From the NCBI GenBank assembly GCA_963830495.1, contig CAWHMS010000002.1:992001-1056000 (forward strand): DNA of 64,000 nt, given 5' to 3'. The translations under genes and the position numbers were made by a program. Source of the stretch: CAWHMS01 sp963830495. Its GTDB lineage: Bacteria > Actinomycetota > Actinomycetes > Propionibacteriales > Nocardioidaceae. Below, piece by piece: positions 24,495-33,009 of the stretch. How positions within the stretch are numbered: the stretch's first letter is position 1; every line of letters starts with the position of its first letter. The notes below the pieces were generated by a model. That model saw nothing but the letters and a program-made list of their open reading frames with translations. It ran no database searches and was not told where the DNA came from.

Positions 24495-25427
24495 ATGCTC
24501 GCGCGCTACACGAAGTCCCAACTCGTCGGAGTCGGCTGGATCGCCTGGGTGGTGCTCGCCCTGCTGATGCTGCCGGTGCTGGACGGACCGGCGTACGGCA
24601 TCCTTGTGGCGGTCTCGGCGCTGATCCTCGCCGTGATCCCCGGCATGGTGCCGCGGACCGCCCGAGGTCGCGACCACCAGGACCTGCTCGTCCTCGCCGC
24701 CATGTACTTGGCCGTGGTCGCGTTGATGCGGCTCGCATTTCTCGGGTTCACCACCGACAACACTCTCGGCCTGTTCCTGTCCTTCGCCACCGCCCTGGTC
24801 CTCGGGGCCGCCGGCCCGGTTGCCTACACCACGTGGGTGCGGCGTCGCCCGCTCGCGACCCTCGGGCTCCAGGTGGGTGAGTTGCGGCGTACGGCGTCGC
24901 TGGCCCTGCTGTTCGCTGCGGTGCAGTTCGCCCTCACATTGTGGGGATACGACCTTCCGGCCACGGTCGACTGGGTGCCGCTGCTGGTGATGGCCATCGT
25001 CGTCGGCGTGTTCGAGTCGATCTTCTTCCGTGGCTTCATCCAGAACCGCCTCGAGGAGCAGTTCGGGACGGCGGCCGGGATCGGTGCCGCGGCGGTGCTG
25101 TATGGGCTCTACCACGTCGGCTACGGAATGGGCGTCGAGGAACTGGGCTTCCTCACCGGCCTCGGCGTGGTGTACGCCGTCGCGTTCGCGCTCGCCCGCA
25201 GCGTGCTGGTCCTGTGGCCGCTGCTGACTCCGCTCGGGTCCCTCTTCGCCCAGCTCGAAGCAGGGGACATCGAGCTGCCGTGGGCGTCGATCCTGGGCTT
25301 CGCCGACGTGCTCGCCGTCATCGTCGCCGTGATCTGGCTCGCTCACCGACACGAAACTCGGCTTACTCACCTGTCCTCGGAAATCGCCGCTTCGCACCGC
25401 GTGGCGGCCAATCAGTCGCGGCGCTGA
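24495..25427 (+). CDS. CPBP-family intramembrane metalloprotease
   Basis: The protein has 310 residues and about eight membrane segments. The ATG at 24495 is preferred because AAGGAG lies 11 bp upstream; GTG 24471 would extend it by 8 residues. The active-site motifs are GVFESIFFRGFIQNRL (the EExxxR motif, here with only the second Glu) and LYGLYHVGYGMG (FxxxH motif). CPBP (Abi) proteases process prenylated or membrane-bound proteins and sometimes handle bacteriocin immunity. The partner is probably the membrane protein encoded just upstream. The missing first Glu is a small departure from the consensus. Confidence 0.85.
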   Translation: MLARYTKSQLVGVGWIAWVVLALLMLPVLDGPAYGILVAVSALILAVIPGMVPRTARGRDHQDLLVLAAMYLAVVALMRLAFLGFTTDNTLGLFLSFATALVLGAAGPVAYTTWVRRRPLATLGLQVGELRRTASLALLFAAVQFALTLWGYDLPATVDWVPLLVMAIVVGVFESIFFRGFIQNRLEEQFGTAAGIGAAAVLYGLYHVGYGMGVEELGFLTGLGVVYAVAFALARSVLVLWPLLTPLGSLFAQLEAGDIELPWASILGFADVLAVIVAVIWLAHRHETRLTHLSSEIAASHRVAANQSRR

Positions 25428-25440
25428 CAGGTGACCACCT

Positions 25441-26097
25441 GTGCCGTACGACCAGACTGCGCAGCCCACGCGGACCACCGTCCGCGTCGAGCTCTACTGG
25501 CTGCCACTGGGAGCCGGCGACAACACGCGCTGCGTCCGTGTCAACGGGCGGATCTTCGAGGCCGTCGTCGCCCGTGTCCAGCATCGTGACCGCTACGACC
25601 TCTACCACTCGGCCTTGGCCGTCCAGCTGGGCGCTGACCGCTATGTGATCGAGATGGCGCCCGTGTGGAGCCTGGACGGTCCCGATCATGGCGCGGTCTG
25701 CGTGGGACCGGTTGGGATGCGAGGTCTGGGGCGATCGCGGCTGTTTCGGTATGAGGTGCGTCGCTGGCGCGACGGCGCCATTCCGGACGTCTCCGAGGCC
25801 GTCGACACCCCGCTCACGGTGGACACCGATCCGGTCCGAGCGGCACGCCTGCTCAAGCTCGTACCGTCGTTCCCCACGGCCACCTGGGGTCGCGACGAGT
25901 TGGAGACCGGGGACATGTGGAACTCCAACTCGCTGATCTCGTGGCTGCTCGCCGCCAGCGGCCACGACACCAGCACCATCGTGCTGCCCGCCCATGGGCG
26001 AGCGCCGGGATGGGCCGCCGGACTGGTCCTCGCCGCTCGCCGAGCCTCACCCGAACGGGTATGGGACGGCAAACTCGATGAGGGAGCGCATCGATGA
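25441..26097 (+). CDS. Conserved protein of unknown function, possible amidase-like fold
   Basis: A 218-residue protein from GTG 25441, starting 13 bp after the protease gene. It has a beta-rich start (RVELYWLPLGAGDNTRCVRV), a conserved His in YHSALAVQLGADRYVIEM, an Arg/Trp-rich stretch RLFRYEVRRWRDG and an Asn-rich helix start, MWNSNSLISWLLAASG. A His after a strand and a nucleophile-like helix start recall permuted NlpC/P60 or LRAT-like enzymes, but the helix carries Asn-Ser rather than Cys. The family is seen across actinobacteria without a name. The fold suggestion is weak. Confidence 0.6.
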   Translation: MPYDQTAQPTRTTVRVELYWLPLGAGDNTRCVRVNGRIFEAVVARVQHRDRYDLYHSALAVQLGADRYVIEMAPVWSLDGPDHGAVCVGPVGMRGLGRSRLFRYEVRRWRDGAIPDVSEAVDTPLTVDTDPVRAARLLKLVPSFPTATWGRDELETGDMWNSNSLISWLLAASGHDTSTIVLPAHGRAPGWAAGLVLAARRASPERVWDGKLDEGAHR

Positions 26098-26565
26098 CCC
26101 CTGCACACAAGCGGAAGGAAAGCCCCTAGGACGGGATTCGACCCGGCGAGGCTTGGTGGACCCGATCTGCGAGCGTCGCAGGTGCGGTGCGCGCAGTAGG
26201 CCGGAATCGATCCTCGCCCGGTCTGGATCTCCAGGCTGCAGACGAGCCGCTCTCTTGTCTCTGAGACTCACTGGTGACCCCGGTGCCGAGATGCTGGAGA
26301 AGCTGCCGCCCAGGCAGGGGCCGAGGCCAGGCGAGGTGTGATCTCGAAGGTTGGTCGCGAAGCCGTCGGTTGACCATCGTCAAGCTGGTGCTCAACCGAT
26401 CGCGCACCCCCAAGCCCACGCGAGCCATCTGGCCACCGGACGCTGCACTCGGGCAGCTCCGCTGTCGAGCCGCAGCAGTAGTGCCCTTGTGAGTGGGACG
26501 TTCGCCTCTGGGGTGCCGCTCTCCCGCGTCCATACCGTGGCAGGAGGACAGCAAGCACTGGAGGC
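26098..26565. other. 468-bp region without a recognised gene
   Basis: No frame gives a recognisable product. The last 30 bases carry the ribosome-binding site (CAGGAGG) of the sulfide:quinone oxidoreductase gene, so its promoter probably lies in this stretch. No clear operator was found. Confidence 0.4.
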
Positions 26566-27813
26566 ATGATGAGAAGACTTCTCGTTCTCGGTGGCGGCAC
26601 GGCCGGCACCATGATCGCCAACAAGCTTCGACGGCGCCTTGATGAGGACGAGTGGGTGATCACGGTCGTCGACCAGGACGACGAGCACCACTACCAACCG
26701 GGCTATCTGTTCCTTCCGTTCGGCACCTACCGTCGCGATGACGTGGTGCGGCCGCGCCACCACTTCCTGTCCGATGGCATCGAGATGCTGCTCGGCGAGA
26801 TCGAGCGGGTCGACGCGCCGCAGAACCAGGTCTCTCTCCAAGACGGCCGCAGGATCGCCTACGACTTCCTCGTGATCGCGACGGGCACGACACCGAGGCC
26901 CGACCAGACACCGGGGATGCTAGGCCCGGAGTGGCGTAAGAGCATCTTCGACTTCTATACCCTCGAGGGAGCCGAGGCGCTCGCCAAGGCATTGCAGACC
27001 TTCGACCACGGCCGGCTGGTCGTGCACATCACTGAGATGCCGATCAAGTGCCCGGTGGCGCCCCTGGAGTTCACGTTCCTGGCCGAGGCCTGGCTGCGCA
27101 AGCAGGGTCTTCGCGACCGGGTCGAGGTCGTCTTCGTGACCCCGCTGGACGGGGCCTTCACCCAACCGGTCGCCTCTGCCCACCTGGGTGCGATGCTCGA
27201 CGAACGCAAGATCCACGTCGAGGCCGACTTCATGGTCGAGCGGATCGGCCACGAGCCCAAGGCCCTGGTGTCCTACGACGAGCGAGAAGTACCGTTCGAC
27301 CTTCTCGTGACGGTGCCGCTGAACATGGGCGCAGACTTCGTCGGCCGCTCGGGTCTCGGGGACGAGCTGAACTACGTGCCGGTCGACAAGCAGACCCTGC
27401 TGTCGACGGCGTACGACAACATCTTCGCGGTCGGCGACGCCTCTGACATCCCGGCCTCTAAGGCGGGGTCCGTGGCCCACTTCGCGGTCGAGGTCTTCGT
27501 CGACAACTTCCTCGAGCACATCCAGGGCCGCCCCATGACCGGGTCCTTCGACGGCCATGCCAACTGCTTCGTCGAGTCCGGCGACGACCGGGCCTTGCTC
27601 ATCGACTTCAACTACGACACCCAACCACTACCCGGAAAGTACCCACTGCCCTACCTCGGCCCGATGAGCCTGCTCAAGGAGACCCGCACCAACCACCTCG
27701 GCAAGCTCGCCTTCCGCCACATCTACTGGCACGTGCTGCTCCCCGGCCGACCCGTCCCACTTCCCGCCCACATGTCCATGGCCGGGAAACGAACCCCGAG
27801 CAAGGAGGCCTGA
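26566..27813 (+). CDS. Sulfide:quinone oxidoreductase-like flavoprotein
   Basis: A 415-residue FAD enzyme predicted to oxidise sulfide at the membrane and pass electrons to quinone. It opens RRLLVLGGGTAGTMIANKL (FAD-binding) and has the second FAD motif NIFAVGDASDIPASKAG near residue 285. Two cysteines stand where SQR enzymes have their redox pair: Cys162 in MPIKCPVAPLEF and Cys334 in HANCFVES. The C-terminus (about 370-410) is amphipathic, as expected for membrane attachment. It leads an operon with DsrC-like and DsrE-like genes, which supports a sulfur role. Confidence 0.88.
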   Translation: MMRRLLVLGGGTAGTMIANKLRRRLDEDEWVITVVDQDDEHHYQPGYLFLPFGTYRRDDVVRPRHHFLSDGIEMLLGEIERVDAPQNQVSLQDGRRIAYDFLVIATGTTPRPDQTPGMLGPEWRKSIFDFYTLEGAEALAKALQTFDHGRLVVHITEMPIKCPVAPLEFTFLAEAWLRKQGLRDRVEVVFVTPLDGAFTQPVASAHLGAMLDERKIHVEADFMVERIGHEPKALVSYDEREVPFDLLVTVPLNMGADFVGRSGLGDELNYVPVDKQTLLSTAYDNIFAVGDASDIPASKAGSVAHFAVEVFVDNFLEHIQGRPMTGSFDGHANCFVESGDDRALLIDFNYDTQPLPGKYPLPYLGPMSLLKETRTNHLGKLAFRHIYWHVLLPGRPVPLPAHMSMAGKRTPSKEA

Positions 27814-27817
27814 CGCC

Positions 27818-28132
27818 ATGCCCACCACGACCATCGACGGACATCTGATCCACGTCAACGAAGAGGGGTTCATGACCGACCCGAATGAGTGGACCGAACC
27901 GCTGGCGAAGTCCCTCGCCGCCCAGATCGGTATCGACCTGACCGACGAGCACTGGAGGGCCATCCGATTCCTGCGAGACGACTTCGCCGAACAGGGCGAG
28001 ACCGCGACGCTGCGCAGGATCGGCGTCGTCGGCGGCATCCCGACCAAGTCGCTGTTCCAGCTCTTCCCACAGAAGCCGGCCAAGAAGCTCGCCTACATCG
28101 CGGGCCTGCCCAAGCCGCACGGCTGCGTCTAA
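27818..28132 (+). CDS. DsrC/TusE-family sulfur-carrier protein
   Basis: A 104-residue protein, the usual family length. It ends GLPKPHGCV, so the penultimate Cys103 (CysA, the persulfide-carrying residue of DsrC/TusE) is present. The second Cys of true DsrC, about ten residues earlier, is missing (the region reads KKLAYIAG), which places it with TusE-like carriers. The start lies four bases after the SQR stop. It would take a persulfide made from SQR or pass one to DsrE-like proteins. Confidence 0.92.
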   Translation: MPTTTIDGHLIHVNEEGFMTDPNEWTEPLAKSLAAQIGIDLTDEHWRAIRFLRDDFAEQGETATLRRIGVVGGIPTKSLFQLFPQKPAKKLAYIAGLPKPHGCV

Positions 28133-28145
28133 AGGAGACACCACC

Positions 28146-28655
28146 ATGACAACCACCGAGACCACTCCGATCGTGCCGTCGTTCGGCGAGACGGACACCG
28201 ACCGCAAGCTGGCGATCATCTGCTCCAAGGGCAACCTCGATATGGCCTATCCGGGACTGGTACTGGCCAACGCAGCCCTCGGTGAGGGCATCGAGACGCA
28301 CCTCTTCTTCACCTTCTGGGGCTTCGACATGATCAACAAGAAGACCATGCGGGACCTGAAGTTCACGATGCTCGGCAACACCGCCACCCACATGCCCCAG
28401 GGCCTCGGCGGACTACCGGGCATGACCGCCATGGCCACCCACCAGATGAAGAAGTCAATCGCGGAGATCGGAGTCCCTGAAGTACCGGAGTTCCTGCAGC
28501 AGATCGTCGACTCCGGCGGCCACCTGTGGGCCTGCCGGATGTCGGCCGACATGCAGCACCTGGAGCAAGACGACCTGTACGACGAGGTCGAGGCCATCAT
28601 CAGCGCCTCGGACTTCATCGAGATCACCGCCGGCGCTCAACTGCTCTTCATCTGA
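28146..28655 (+). CDS. DsrE/DsrF/DrsH-like sulfurtransferase
   Basis: A 169-residue protein of the DsrE2-like family, starting 13 bp after the DsrC-like gene with AAAGGAG upstream. KLAIICSKGNLDMAYPGLVL opens the flavodoxin-like fold and includes Cys26; a second conserved Cys lies in GHLWACRMSADM near residue 129. THLFFTFWGFDMIN and the Met-rich middle (GGLPGMTAMATHQMKK) are typical and associated with membrane or thiosulfonate-handling partners. Such proteins swap sulfur with TusA or DsrC. No tusA or rhodanese is adjacent. Confidence 0.9.
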   Translation: MTTTETTPIVPSFGETDTDRKLAIICSKGNLDMAYPGLVLANAALGEGIETHLFFTFWGFDMINKKTMRDLKFTMLGNTATHMPQGLGGLPGMTAMATHQMKKSIAEIGVPEVPEFLQQIVDSGGHLWACRMSADMQHLEQDDLYDEVEAIISASDFIEITAGAQLLFI

Positions 28656-28904
28656 AACGAGTCGGCGTTCGAAGGGCACGGTCGGTCTCTCCAGGACGGA
28701 TGAGCGAGGTGGCCTGTCGATTTGACCCAAACCTCCCCGTGGCTGGGTGATTGTCGCCGCCCAGACGCGCTCGTCATGCGGGCGCGCGCCGCATTCGTGC
28801 CCACACGAACGAACGCGTGGAGCGCGATCCCTCCCAGATGGCGCTGCGTACCCTCGACAGCCATCAGCGGCGAGCGGCGTGGCCCTTCCCCTGGCGCCCA
28901 CGCC
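28656..28904. other. Convergent gap
   Basis: The DsrE-like gene and the histidine kinase gene end towards each other here. No clear hairpin terminator was found. Confidence 0.4.
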
Positions 28905-30293
28905 TCACTCGGCCGGGAGCGGCAACCGGATCCGGAATGTCGTGCCCTCCGGCCCAGTGTCGAAAGTCAGCGACCCTCTGTGTCGGTCTTCGACGATCCG
29001 GCGGGCGATGTCGAGTCCCAGCCCCGTGCCCTTGCCGACGTCCTTGGTGGTGAAGAAGGCCTCGAACGCGCGCGCGGCCGCCTCCGACGGCATACCCCCG
29101 CCGGTGTCTGCTACCTCGACGACGACCGCGTCCGGTTCGGCGCGGGTCGACAGCCGCAGCGTGCCTGATCCGCCCATGGCATCGACCGCGTTGTCGATCA
29201 GGTTGGTCCACACCTGGTTCAGCTCGCCGGCGTACACAGCGACGAGGGGCACGGCGTCGTCGTACTCGCGGACCACCGTGACGCCGTTGCGCAGCTTTGC
29301 GCCGAGGATCACCAGGCTGCTCTCGATCCCCTCGGTGATGTCGATCTGCTGACGCTCGGCCCGGTCCATCTGGGAGTACGACTTGACCGCAGCCACGAGG
29401 TTGGAGATGCGCTGGGTCGACTCCTTCAGCTCGGCCAGAAAGAGCTCGACGGATATCGCGCTCGCCACCCAGGAGAGGCCGGGGTGCAGGGCTGACGCCC
29501 CGAGCGCCACTGCCATGCGCTCGCACCAGGCCGGATCGGCTCCGCCGGCGACCAGCGCGGGAGCGAGCTGCCAGGGATCGTCGACGCCGCGGCGCTCGAG
29601 CCAGCCCGTCAAGGCCTCCTCAGCGTCGGCGAGGGCCAGCGGCTCTGGCGCGACCGAGCCGGGTTCGAGCTCGCGGCGCAAGGAGTCGAGAGCGCTGAGC
29701 TGCTGGGCGGTGATCTCTTCACGAGCCAGCTGGCCGAGGGAGCCGAGAAGGAACCTCGAGGCATCCACCAGGGTGTCCACTGCCCGGGTGGCCGCGGCCG
29801 CCGGGTTGTTGATCTCGTGGGCGAGCCCCGCCGCGAGCGTCCCCAGGGCGACAAGGGACTCCCGTTGGCGCGCTGCGGACTCGACGCTGCGGGCAGTTCC
29901 GTACACACCCTCGATCAGGTGGGTGCCCAGCGGGAACCAGGCGTGCGTGAGCTCACGGAGCACGGGAGCCGGCACGCGCAGGACCCGTCCCGCCGCGGCA
30001 CCGACCCCGGTCGCGAGATAGACCCCGTGCTCGTCCCATGCCCGGAACCCGCCGGCCCAGCGACCCGGTACGTCCATGGTCGCGACCACGACGTCTTCGC
30101 GACCCACGTGGCGCATCAGGTCGATGGCACCGTCGACGAGCACCCACCACGAGTCCGCGTGCTCGCCAGCCCGGAAGACAACGACGCCGGGGACGACTGC
30201 GACCTCCTCGCCTGCAGCCGCCAGGTCCGCGAGCTGGTCGTCGGGCATCCCCGCGAACAGGGCGATGGTTCGCAGGTCCGCGACGCCGATCAT
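28905..30293 (-). CDS. Histidine kinase with N-terminal cNMP-binding-like domain
   Basis: A 462-residue soluble kinase. ATG 30293 overlaps the stop of the upstream fusion gene (ATGA), so translation is coupled. Residues 1-120 form a cyclic-nucleotide-binding-like barrel (VVFRAGEHADSWWVLVDGAI), but the phosphate-binding GE...RTA cassette is not conserved, so cAMP binding is doubtful. The phospho-His is H159 in GTLAAGLAHEINNPA. The ATPase has NLIDNAVDAMG, DTGGGMP, FFTTKD and GKGTGLGLDIA. With no membrane segment it should sense a cytoplasmic signal and phosphorylate the receiver of its partner. Confidence 0.9.
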   Translation of the reverse strand: MIGVADLRTIALFAGMPDDQLADLAAAGEEVAVVPGVVVFRAGEHADSWWVLVDGAIDLMRHVGREDVVVATMDVPGRWAGGFRAWDEHGVYLATGVGAAAGRVLRVPAPVLRELTHAWFPLGTHLIEGVYGTARSVESAARQRESLVALGTLAAGLAHEINNPAAAATRAVDTLVDASRFLLGSLGQLAREEITAQQLSALDSLRRELEPGSVAPEPLALADAEEALTGWLERRGVDDPWQLAPALVAGGADPAWCERMAVALGASALHPGLSWVASAISVELFLAELKESTQRISNLVAAVKSYSQMDRAERQQIDITEGIESSLVILGAKLRNGVTVVREYDDAVPLVAVYAGELNQVWTNLIDNAVDAMGGSGTLRLSTRAEPDAVVVEVADTGGGMPSEAAARAFEAFFTTKDVGKGTGLGLDIARRIVEDRHRGSLTFDTGPEGTTFRIRLPLPAE

Positions 30294-31948
30294 GTGGTCG
30301 CCAGGTAGCGATGCACATGGTAGATCGCCATAGCACCCTCTCCCACTGCGGAGGCGACGCGCTTCATCGAGTCGAGCCGGACATCGCCGGCGGCGAACAT
30401 GCCCGGAACACTCGTCTCGAGGGCGAACGGCGGTCGGGCGAGCGACCACTTTGCCGACCGATCCGCCCGCAGCAGGTTCTGTCCCGTGACCACGAAGCCG
30501 TGCTCGTCCCGCACGACCTCATCGCCGAGCCAGTCGGTGCGCGGCGACGCACCGATGAACACGAACATCCAGCTGGTCGGCACCTCCTCCACGACGCCCG
30601 AGGGCTCGTCAGACAGCACCAGCCCTTCGAGATGCCCGTTGCCGCGGGCCGCGACCACCTGGGTGGTGAACCGGACCTCGATGCTCGGCTCGGACAGGAT
30701 CCGCGAGACGAGGTACTGCGACATCGAACGCGTGAGGGACCGGCCGCGGACGACCAGGACGACGCGCTTGGCGAACTTCGAGAGGTTGAGCGCAGCCTGT
30801 CCGGCCGAGTTGGCGGCCCCGACGACGTACACCTCGTCACCCCTGACCTGCGATGCGTCAGCGGCGTTCGCTCCGTAGTAGATGCCACGGCCGGTGAGCT
30901 CGTCGACGCCCTCGGCCCCGAGCCGCCGGTAGGAGACGCCGGTTGCGACGATCACCGAGCGTGCCTCGATCTCCCCGCTGCCTTCGAACAGGACGGCATG
31001 CACCGGTCCGCGCCTCTCGTACGACGCGACATCGCGCGCCAAGACGAGCTCGGCGCCGAACCGTGACGCCTGGGTGCTGGCCCGGTGGGTGAGGTCGGAG
31101 CCGCTCAGCCCCTTCGGGAAGCCGAGGTAGTTCTCGATGGCCGCGCTCTGGCCGGCCTGCCCGCCGGGCGCCTCCCGCTCGACGATCACCGTGCTGAGGC
31201 CCTCGGACGCGGCGTACACGGCAGCCGCGAGGCCGGCTGGCCCGGCCCCCACGATGCAGACGTCGTACAGCGTCTGCTCTGCCCGCGTGCGCAGCCCGAG
31301 CGCCTCTGCCACCTCGAGGGTCGACGGAGCCCGCAGGGTCTCGCCGCCCGGCAGGAGGATGAGCGGCAGGTCTTCCACCTCGGCGCGTGCCAGGTCAACG
31401 AGCCGCCGCGCCTCTGCATCGGCCTCGACGTCGTACCAGCGGTAGGGGACGTGGTTGAGAGCGAGGAACGTCTTGATCTCGTGGCTGCGTTCGGACCACC
31501 GGTGCCCGATGACGCGGGCGTCGGACGTGTGGTCGGGGTTCTCGTGCACCCAGTCGTCGAGCAGGTCGTCGATCACGGGGTACAGCCGCTCGTCGGGTGG
31601 GTCCCACGGTTTGAGCAGGTAGTGGTCGAGGCCGATGTCGTTGATCGCCCGGATGGCCACGTCGGTCTCGGCGTACGCCGTGAGCAGCACCCGCTTCGCA
31701 CCTGGCGCGTGTGTGCGCGCCTCCCCGAGAAGCTGAATGCCTGTCATCTGTGGCATGCGCTGGTCGGCGACGATGAGGGCCACAGGCTCGTCGCGAAGCG
31801 CCACCTCCGCGAGCACCTCCAGCGCGTCGGCGCCACTCGTCGTCTTCACGATGCGATAGCGGTCGCCGTACCTTCGGCGGAGGTCGCGCGTGATGGCGGC
31901 CGAGACCGACGGGTCGTCGTCGACCGTCACAATCGTCGCCCTGCCCAT
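30290..31948 (-). CDS. Response regulator fused to thioredoxin-reductase-like flavoprotein
   Basis: A 552-residue three-part protein. Residues 1-130: a receiver with all key residues (Asp10-12, phospho-acceptor Asp62 in ADQRMP, Thr90, Lys113). Residues 145-220: a glutaredoxin-like domain whose CxxC is replaced (HRWSERSHEI). Residues 228-552: a thioredoxin-reductase fold with FAD motif VGAGPAGLAA, NADPH motif VVGAANSAGQAA and a final GMFAAGDVR. Where TrxR has Cys-Ala-Thr-Cys it reads Gly-Ala-Asn-Ala; the only Cys is Cys231. So it matches NCBI's 'fused response regulator/thioredoxin-disulfide reductase' but cannot reduce disulfides by the usual route. It is coupled to the kinase. Confidence 0.92.
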   Translation of the reverse strand: MGRATIVTVDDDPSVSAAITRDLRRRYGDRYRIVKTTSGADALEVLAEVALRDEPVALIVADQRMPQMTGIQLLGEARTHAPGAKRVLLTAYAETDVAIRAINDIGLDHYLLKPWDPPDERLYPVIDDLLDDWVHENPDHTSDARVIGHRWSERSHEIKTFLALNHVPYRWYDVEADAEARRLVDLARAEVEDLPLILLPGGETLRAPSTLEVAEALGLRTRAEQTLYDVCIVGAGPAGLAAAVYAASEGLSTVIVEREAPGGQAGQSAAIENYLGFPKGLSGSDLTHRASTQASRFGAELVLARDVASYERRGPVHAVLFEGSGEIEARSVIVATGVSYRRLGAEGVDELTGRGIYYGANAADASQVRGDEVYVVGAANSAGQAALNLSKFAKRVVLVVRGRSLTRSMSQYLVSRILSEPSIEVRFTTQVVAARGNGHLEGLVLSDEPSGVVEEVPTSWMFVFIGASPRTDWLGDEVVRDEHGFVVTGQNLLRADRSAKWSLARPPFALETSVPGMFAAGDVRLDSMKRVASAVGEGAMAIYHVHRYLATT

Positions 31949-32027
31949 AGCTGCTCACCCCTCCAGTGGAGTATCCACCGACGAGGCGACGAACGCGAGG
32001 GGCCTCCGAATATCCCGAGTCGCGGCC

Positions 32028-32282
32028 CTAGTCCTTCGAGACCGGGACCTCGCTCACCGGGGTGATCGTGCTCGTGCACCGCTGGAACCCCGGCCACAGG
32101 AACCTGTGGACGGCATTCACGTCGTCGGCTTCCACAATGTAGAAGAGCGTGTGCTGTGCGTTCGCTCCGTAGCGCCCGATCAGGGTGACGCCGTCGACGC
32201 CCGCGTCGTACATCGAGTTGGAGCCGCCCTCGTCTCTGGGGCACAGCTCCGGACTGTGCACCTGCGTGATGTGGAAGAGCAC
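32028..32282 (-). CDS. Small alpha/beta protein (DUF3303-like)
   Basis: An 84-residue protein with a GAGGAGGT site before GTG 32282. It begins LFHITQVHSPELCPRDEGGS and continues TLFYIVEADDVNAVHRFLWP, the pattern of small dimeric ferredoxin-like proteins such as DUF3303. Two Cys (near residues 14 and 68) are present. It lies 79 bp upstream of the fusion gene on the same strand and may be part of that transcript. The role is unknown. Confidence 0.65.
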   Translation of the reverse strand: MLFHITQVHSPELCPRDEGGSNSMYDAGVDGVTLIGRYGANAQHTLFYIVEADDVNAVHRFLWPGFQRCTSTITPVSEVPVSKD

Positions 32283-32545
32283 TTGACCTCCTCTTGCAGC
32301 GTTGGACCTACGGGTCCATCGTGGCCCCCGTTGGCGGGCCTGTCACTTGTGCAGTTGGTCGGCGTAACGTGAGGCCGTGCCGCAAGCACTGTGGACCTAC
32401 CCCCCATGTGGGGCGGACGTTCGCGAATTCCGGCGCACGACCTACCCCACGAGATGCGCTTCGCGGCGGTCGAACGAGCCGGCATGAGGCCCGGTCGAAT
32501 GTGCGCGACCTGCGGCCATCCGATCGCGAGGTTTCTGTGGCAGGT

Positions 32546-32573
32546 TGTCGTATCGGTGGGATGCCGTTCGTGG
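32546..32573 (+). promoter_or_regulatory. Predicted ECF42-type promoter of the YciI-sigma operon
   Basis: TGTCGTATCG (32546-32555), nine bases, then CGTTCGTGG (32565-32573), 50 bp before the YciI gene. The same two blocks with the same spacing occur upstream of the second YciI gene. TGTCG-type -35 boxes are known for ECF42 sigma factors. The motif was spotted by eye. Confidence 0.6.
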
Positions 32574-32622
32574 TGAGGGTGGAAGGCGGTCATCGGGACC
32601 GCCGGGACTGAGGAGAAGTGGG

Positions 32623-32985
32623 ATGACGCACTACCTGTTGACCGTGCACGGCCCGGCCGAGATGGACGAGTTCGGCAACTACGGCTCCAAGGAGGAGATG
32701 GAGGACGCGTTCGCCGCGACCGGCGCCTTCAATGACAAGCTTCACGCCGATGGCTACTGGGTCTTCGCCGGTGGGCTTCAGTCGGCATCGACCGCGACGG
32801 TCGTCGACGGCCAGGGTGAGACGCCGGTGATGACCGACGGCCCCTACCTCGAGACCAAGGAGGTCATCGGTGGTTTCTGGGTCATCGACGCGCCCGACCT
32901 CGATGTGGCGCTCAGGCTCGCGGCCGAAGGGTCCAAGGCGTGCCGGGGCAAGGTCGAGGTCCGTCCGTTCGACGGCCTCGCCTGA
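32623..32985 (+). CDS. YciI-like DGPF-domain protein
   Basis: A 120-residue protein with AGGAG before ATG 32623. It has the signature MTDGPYLETKEVIGGFWVID of the DGPF/YciI family (here DGPY), which shares the ferredoxin-like fold of muconolactone isomerase. In bacteria these genes sit beside ECF42 sigma factors, as here: the sigma gene follows after 24 bp. They are regular targets of such sigma factors; their biochemical role is unknown. Confidence 0.92.
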   Translation: MTHYLLTVHGPAEMDEFGNYGSKEEMEDAFAATGAFNDKLHADGYWVFAGGLQSASTATVVDGQGETPVMTDGPYLETKEVIGGFWVIDAPDLDVALRLAAEGSKACRGKVEVRPFDGLA

Positions 32986-33009
32986 GCCGGTCCGATCGAC
33001 GACTGATCG

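Noticed and set aside
24132..25478. 448-codon minus-strand frame
   Set aside because: It is opposite two membrane-protein genes and shows the His/Gln/Arg-rich composition of antisense frames.
30290..31948. Plain thioredoxin reductase (trxB)
   Set aside because: The redox cysteines are missing in both the glutaredoxin-like and the TrxR-like parts, and a receiver domain is fused in front.
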